Positions 31,021 through 34,990 of a stretch of 34,990 nt of DNA are shown here, piece after piece (position 1 is the first letter of the stretch; each line of letters begins with the position of its first letter). The DNA comes from Bacteroidota bacterium (lineage in GTDB: Bacteria; Bacteroidota; Bacteroidia; Chitinophagales; Saprospiraceae): positions 1 to 34,990 of the forward strand of contig CAUJEY010000234.1 in the NCBI GenBank assembly GCA_963169325.1, in the 5' to 3' direction. Position numbers and translations under genes: made by a program. A model generated the notes under the pieces. It saw nothing but the letters and a program-made list of their open reading frames with translations. It was not told where the DNA came from and did no database searches.

Positions 31021-31054
31021 ACTCAAAACTCAAAACTCAAAACTCAAAACTCAA
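31021..31054. repeat. ACTCAAA heptamer repeat spanning the Prc stop codon
   Basis: Four complete copies and one partial copy of the 7-base unit ACTCAAA follow each other without gaps. The last copy includes the TGA stop codon (31053-31051) of the protease gene. It lies between that stop and the terminator stem. With no inverted partner it is not a fold-back, but phrase use at a 3' end is shared with the other arrays. Confidence 0.85.
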
Positions 31055-33186
31055 TGCTTCCCCGCCGCCAGCGCATCAATCCGGATCATATCCTGCATCA
31101 CGCGGAGCGCTTCGTAGAGTTGAATATCTTTTTGGCGCTCTTTGATCCAGCTGTCGTTGCGGGCAGCGCGCGAGGTATCGCTTTGAATTTGCAGCAGGTC
31201 GGCAGTCGGGTTCGTGAGTTGGAATTTTTCGATGGGCTGTAACATATCATCGAACTGGTTGGCCTCTTCCTCCAGTTTTTTATCCCATTTGCGATAGGCA
31301 TCCAGTTGCAGCGGGAATTTGGTAATATCCTTTTGGCGCTTCAGCCGTTGTGCATTCTCTTCGATCTTGCGGAACGTCGGATCTGCTTTCACGCGGCTTT
31401 CGCTATTGGCTTTCAATTTGCCCAAATCGGCGATATGGTAAGCGTTTTGGTTGAACGATACCGGTTCGATGGTATTAGCGCCCAGCGGATAGTCGTTTTC
31501 GCGCTCGCCGAGGTCGAGGTAGTTGTACGAATCGGGCAGCACGATATCGGGCCGGACGCCGTCCAACTGCGTTGTTTTACCGGTTATGCGGTAAAACTTC
31601 TGGATCGTGAGTTTCATTTCACCCAGGGGCTTGACCAATTCGTCGTTGGTGGTCAGGTCGAGGTCCCAAAAGCGCTGCACGGTACCTTTGCCGTAAGTGG
31701 TGGTGGAGCCGATGATCACCGCGCGGCCGTAGTCCTGCATGGCGGCGGCGAGGATTTCGGATGCCGAAGCGCTGAAGCCGTTGACCATCACGATCAGCGG
31801 ACCGCCGTACTGCACCCGTTGGTCGCTGTCGGCGTTGATATCCGCCTGGTGTCCGCGGCTTTTCACCTGTACGATGGGGCCTTGTTCGATAAAGAGCCCT
31901 GACATCCGCACCACGTCGCGCAGCGAGCCGCCGCCGTTATTGCGGAGGTCGAGAATGATGCCTTTTACGTTTTCGCGTTTGAGTTTTTCCACTTCTTTGG
32001 CCACATCTTCGGCGCAGGAAGTAGCGCCCTGCGGCGTGAAGTCGGCGTAGAATTTCGGCAGGTAAATGTAGCCGACCTTTTCCTGCGTGTCGTCGGTATT
32101 CAGCAACAGCGATTTGGCCAGGGTTTCATCCATGATCACCACATCGCGCACGATGCTGATGATTTTGGTAGCGCCGTCGTTTTTCAGCACGGTCAGGTTC
32201 ACTGTTGTGCCTTTTGAGCCGCGTATTTTGGACACCACATCGTCGATGTCCCAGCCCATCACATCCACGGGCTCGTCGTCGCCTTGCGCAACTTTGAGAA
32301 TGACGTCTTTCGGTTCCAGTTCGCCTTGTTTCCAGGCGGGGCCGCCGGGCACGATTTCAGTGACCGAAGTTTTTTCGCCGTCGCTTTGCAGGCGGGCGCC
32401 GATACCTTCGAGTTTGCCCGACATTTTGAAGTCAAAGTCCGCCTTTTCTTTGGGCGAAAAATAGCCCGAGTGCGGATCAAAAACCGTGATCATGGCATTC
32501 AGGTAGGCTTCGAGCCGGCGTGTCCGGTCGGTTTTTTGCAGGCGCTTGAACCATTTGTCGTAGATATCGAGCACTTTTTCGCGCATCTCTTTCTCCAGCC
32601 CTTCCACCGTTTTCTTGTCGCCTTTGAATTCGGGTTTTTCCTGGTTGTTGAGCTCGTCGTTGATGCGGTTGAGCACCTCGTATTTCATCCATTTTTCCCA
32701 GCGGCTCCGCAGTTCGGCGTCGTCTTTGGCCCAGGACAACTTTTTGCCGTCGGTTTCAAAGGTTTCTTCTTTGGTAAAATCGATCGGCGCCGATAATACT
32801 TCGCGGTACCAGGCCTGGGTTTTGGTCAGGGATTTTTCCTGTAGTTCCACCGATTTATTAAAAAACGCGTAATCGCCGACTTTGGCCTGGTCGTCCAGTT
32901 CGAGTTCGAAAGGTTTGAGCAGCGCGATATCGCTCTGGGTAAAGAAACGTTTTCCCCCGTCGATATTATCCAGGTACAGTTTATATGCTTGTTGGGAAAA
33001 CTTGTCGTCCACCTCCTTGGGCTGAAAATGGTACCGGCTTAATCCGTACAACACGGCCTGCATCAATTTGGCCTCTTTCTGCGGGTTAGGGTCGGCTCCG
33101 GTGAAGGGCACGAGCCGGTTGAGAAAAAAAACAATGCCGGCAATTCCCACAAAAGAGAAAAACAGCAGCGAGGGTTTCCATTTCAT
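31051..33186 (-). CDS. C-terminal processing protease Prc/Tsp (S41 family)
   Basis: A 711-residue periplasmic tail-specific serine protease. I start it at 33186 (MKWKPSLLFFSFVGIAGIVFFL), which gives a good signal anchor; two ATGs 19 codons upstream (33243, 33240) are possible starts. The order is as in E. coli Prc: N-terminal helical part with the family's DNIDGGKRFFTQSDI and LNAMITVFDPHSGYFSP, a PDZ domain (LEGIGARLQSDGEKTSVTEIVPGGPAWKQG and on), and the S41 core with GIILDLRNNGGGSLRDVV and GFSASASEILAAAMQDYGR. The catalytic dyad is Ser474 with Lys500 and Gln504 in TYGKGTVQ. The length fits the tsp type. It degrades or trims proteins, including regulators of peptidoglycan hydrolases. It is divergent from the OmpH-like gene. 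Confidence 0.93.
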   Translation of the reverse strand: MKWKPSLLFFSFVGIAGIVFFLNRLVPFTGADPNPQKEAKLMQAVLYGLSRYHFQPKEVDDKFSQQAYKLYLDNIDGGKRFFTQSDIALLKPFELELDDQAKVGDYAFFNKSVELQEKSLTKTQAWYREVLSAPIDFTKEETFETDGKKLSWAKDDAELRSRWEKWMKYEVLNRINDELNNQEKPEFKGDKKTVEGLEKEMREKVLDIYDKWFKRLQKTDRTRRLEAYLNAMITVFDPHSGYFSPKEKADFDFKMSGKLEGIGARLQSDGEKTSVTEIVPGGPAWKQGELEPKDVILKVAQGDDEPVDVMGWDIDDVVSKIRGSKGTTVNLTVLKNDGATKIISIVRDVVIMDETLAKSLLLNTDDTQEKVGYIYLPKFYADFTPQGATSCAEDVAKEVEKLKRENVKGIILDLRNNGGGSLRDVVRMSGLFIEQGPIVQVKSRGHQADINADSDQRVQYGGPLIVMVNGFSASASEILAAAMQDYGRAVIIGSTTTYGKGTVQRFWDLDLTTNDELVKPLGEMKLTIQKFYRITGKTTQLDGVRPDIVLPDSYNYLDLGERENDYPLGANTIEPVSFNQNAYHIADLGKLKANSESRVKADPTFRKIEENAQRLKRQKDITKFPLQLDAYRKWDKKLEEEANQFDDMLQPIEKFQLTNPTADLLQIQSDTSRAARNDSWIKERQKDIQLYEALRVMQDMIRIDALAAGKH

Positions 33187-33269
33187 GTCCGAAAAGATTT
33201 GTTCAGTGTCTGAAGGGCCGTTAGGCCGTGAGGAATACATCATGAGCGGGATGGTAGTTTTTGAATGAA

Positions 33270-33277
33270 CAAAAATA
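33270..33277 (-). promoter_or_regulatory. Possible -7 element of the prc promoter
   Basis: The minus strand reads TATTTTTG, an exact TAnnTTTG. No TTG is found 17-23 bases upstream, only a T-run. Transcription would begin near 33263, 20 bases ahead of the upstream ATG at 33243, or about 77 bases from the preferred start at 33186. The remaining gap up to 33539 is AT-rich, shows no gene and must also hold the promoter of the OmpH-like gene. Confidence 0.35.
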
Positions 33278-33539
33278 AGCGCAGGAGGTTGGGAAAAAAA
33301 ATTGTCGCCATTTTAGCTTGGCTTAGAACGCAAGAATGGACGCTTTGTGACAAATGAAGTCCTAAATTTTCTACGAATCATACCACACGGCCCTTATACG
33401 ACCATAATTTGCGTGGTGAATCATAAAAAATACTACCGGTATTTCTAAAATTTTATCCCGAAACAGTCGACACTTCCGTAAAAACCCGCCAAATCGGGAA
33501 ATATTCAGACCTTTGCCCGACAATCTTTAACCTGACTTT

Positions 33540-34133
33540 ATGACAAAGAATATTTCGCTCATCCTCAACGGCATTTTGATCCTGGCCGTCGCTCATTTGT
33601 ATTACCTGAATTTTTCTAAAAAAGCGGCTCCGGAACAAGCGGCCGTCATTATGCCGCACACCCCGGGCGGCGGCGTAAAAATCGCCTACGTGAACGCCGA
33701 TACCCTCGATGCCAAATACGAATGGCTGAAACAGCAAAAGGCCGCCCTGGAACAGCGCGTGCAGAATGCGGAAAAAAGTATGTACGCCAAAAAAGAAGCT
33801 TTGGTAAAAGATATGTCTGTCTTCAAACAAAAAGCCGACAGCGGCACCATACCGCCGGCCGAACTGGAAAAGGAGTACAACGCCCTGATGCAGCGCCAGC
33901 AAAAACTGGCCGACGACGAAGCGCGGCTGGGCAAACAATTGGCCGACGAACAACAAAAAGCCATGAACGAACTGATGGCCAACGTGGAGGCTAAACTCAA
34001 AAGCCTGCAGAGCCAGATCGGTTACGATTATATCCTGTCGTATTCTAAAGGCGGCGGGCAAGTACTACTGGCCAACGATAGCCTGGATATTACCGCCCAG
34101 GTGCTCCAATTGCTGAATACGAAGGAAAAATAA
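33540..34133 (+). CDS. OmpH/Skp-family periplasmic protein
   Basis: A 197-residue protein with one N-terminal hydrophobic segment (ISLILNGILILAVAHLYYLNFS) that serves as a signal or anchor. It then has the OmpH (PF03938) pattern: VKIAYVNADTLDAKYEWLKQQKA at about 46-68, a long charged coiled-coil hairpin through 150 (EQRVQNAEKSMYAKKEALVKDMSVF, EYNALMQRQQKLADDEARLGKQLA), and a closing strand GYDYILSYSKGGGQVLLANDSLDITAQVLQLLN. E. coli Skp is a trimeric chaperone that carries unfolded outer-membrane proteins in the periplasm. Members with a retained membrane anchor are usual in Bacteroidota. The RND adaptor gene starts 53 bases later. Confidence 0.87.
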   Translation: MTKNISLILNGILILAVAHLYYLNFSKKAAPEQAAVIMPHTPGGGVKIAYVNADTLDAKYEWLKQQKAALEQRVQNAEKSMYAKKEALVKDMSVFKQKADSGTIPPAELEKEYNALMQRQQKLADDEARLGKQLADEQQKAMNELMANVEAKLKSLQSQIGYDYILSYSKGGGQVLLANDSLDITAQVLQLLNTKEK

Positions 34134-34186
34134 CGCGCTGCGAATCCCCACTTAGCCTTTCCCTCCTCTTTTTCAATTTCAATATT

Positions 34187-34990
34187 GTGAAACGTTATTT
34201 TCTCTGGATTTTTCTGGCGGTTTGTGCGGCGTTGATTGCCTGGAAATTATTTCTCAACAAAAAACAGTCTGCCGCAGATACCGAACTGTCCCAGATTTCC
34301 CGCGCTTACGTACCGGTGGAGGTGACGCCGGTGCAAATGGAAACCCTCGCCGACCAACTGGAAGCCAACGGTATTTTCCTGCCTGCAAAAGAAATGTTCG
34401 TTATTTCCGAAACCCAGGGCCGCGTGGTGGGCATACACAAAAATAAAGGCGAATGGGTGAATGAGGGCGACCTGATTGCCAAGGTGGACGACGAATTGCT
34501 GCGCACCGAACTGGAAGCCACCCAGGCCAATATTGCCAAACTCAGAAAAGACAAAGAGCGTGTCGGCAACCTGATCGAAGGCGAGGCCGTGGCCAAAAAC
34601 AAAATCGAAGACATCGAATTGGGTCTTATGGCGGCCGAGGCTCGGGAAAAAGCCCTGAAAAAACAAATCGCCAACACCAGCATCCGGGCCACGATGACCG
34701 GCACACTGGGATACCGGTTCATCGAACGCGGCACCGTGATCGGCCCCGGCATCCAGGTGGCGCAAATCACCAACCTGGAAAAATTATTCCTCATGGTGAA
34801 GGTCACCGAACGCGACGTGCTACACGTGCGCAAGGGCCAAAATGTAAGCGTCGGCGCCGACGTGTACCCCAACCGGCTCATCCCCGGCAAGGTGACCAAC
34901 ATCGGCCTGCGCGCCGACAATGCCTTCAACTACGACGTTGAAATAGAAGTCGTCAATCCCAAAAATGCGCCGATGCGCGCCGGCATGCAC
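34187..34990 (+). CDS. RND efflux periplasmic adaptor (membrane fusion protein), 5' part
   Basis: An open frame of 268 codons from a GTG at 34187 to the end of the window. The N-terminal helix (RYFLWIFLAVCAALIAWKLFL) anchors it; then comes the HlyD/AcrA adaptor pattern: a barrel-sandwich half with FVISETQGRVVGIHKNKGEWVNEGDLIAKVDDELLRTELEA (lipoyl-like), a helical hairpin ANIAKLRKDKERVGNLIEGEAVAKNKIEDIE, the other half IRATMTGTLGYRFIERGTVIGPGIQVAQITN, and the beta-barrel start KLFLMVKVTERDVLHVRKGQNVSVGADVYPN. Such adaptors join an inner-membrane RND pump to a TolC-type channel. The pump gene would be expected after the window edge. No in-frame ATG lies near the signal region, so GTG is used. 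Confidence 0.9.
   Translation, partial: MKRYFLWIFLAVCAALIAWKLFLNKKQSAADTELSQISRAYVPVEVTPVQMETLADQLEANGIFLPAKEMFVISETQGRVVGIHKNKGEWVNEGDLIAKVDDELLRTELEATQANIAKLRKDKERVGNLIEGEAVAKNKIEDIELGLMAAEAREKALKKQIANTSIRATMTGTLGYRFIERGTVIGPGIQVAQITNLEKLFLMVKVTERDVLHVRKGQNVSVGADVYPNRLIPGKVTNIGLRADNAFNYDVEIEVVNPKNAPMRAGMH

Noticed and set aside
1-34990. tRNA, rRNA, tmRNA or riboswitch genes
   Set aside because: I looked through the gaps for cloverleaf, CCA-end and known aptamer cores and found none that I could support.

Overview
The window comes from a chromosome of a Bacteroidota bacterium, most likely of the Saprospiria/Lewinella/Haliscomenobacter type. This rests on family content: two secreted proteins with C-terminal type IX secretion (T9SS) sorting domains, a TonB-type barrel of the outer membrane beta-barrel family, tandem DUF1080 lipoproteins, YCF48-like and DUF3108 proteins, several promoter candidates of the Bacteroidota form TTG-N(17-23)-TAnnTTTG, and few Shine-Dalgarno sites. 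No phage, rRNA, tRNA, CRISPR or intact transposase was seen.

Layout. 1-1.7 kb (+): end of a Gfo/Idh/MocA oxidoreductase followed by two DUF1080 lipoproteins with a 4-base overlap, probably a 3-keto-glycoside utilisation operon. 1.8-6.2 kb (-): a solitary MoxR ATPase, a lysoplasmalogenase-like membrane protein coupled to a PabA/TrpG glutaminase, a charge-segregated secreted protein, and CvpA. 6.4-10.9 kb (+): YCF48-like lipoprotein, an orphan DNA methyltransferase, and a large TonB-type outer-membrane barrel. 11.4-15.7 kb (+): a flippase-like membrane protein, DUF3108 protein, small LETM1-like protein, a PLD nuclease fused to an EVE/PUA-like domain, and an outer-membrane protein. 15.8-19.1 kb (+): UMF1-type MFS transporter and an acyl-CoA ligase. 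19.1-20.6 kb (-): a DUF1016 protein that has lost its nuclease core, and an SH3-domain protein. 20.7-25.4 kb (+): DprA, alkaline phosphatase, HtpG. 25.7-30.7 kb: an AT-rich accessory stretch with two T9SS-sorted proteins, an HTH regulator and a small membrane protein. 31.0-35.0 kb: Prc/Tsp protease (-), then OmpH/Skp-like protein and the start of an RND adaptor (+).

The most unusual feature lies between the genes. Many intergenic gaps hold a long fold-back repeat: an arm made of a short repeated phrase (7-16 bases), a small loop, then the reverse complement. The phrase differs at each locus (2961, 10952, 17167, 21869), but the architecture is the same. A second class is REP-like: hairpins with a CGTCT/AGACG core, three copies behind the alkaline phosphatase gene and three related palindromes around the AT-rich T9SS stretch. 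Together with the PLD-EVE fusion, the orphan methyltransferase and the nuclease-less DUF1016 gene, these are the best leads for new biology here.
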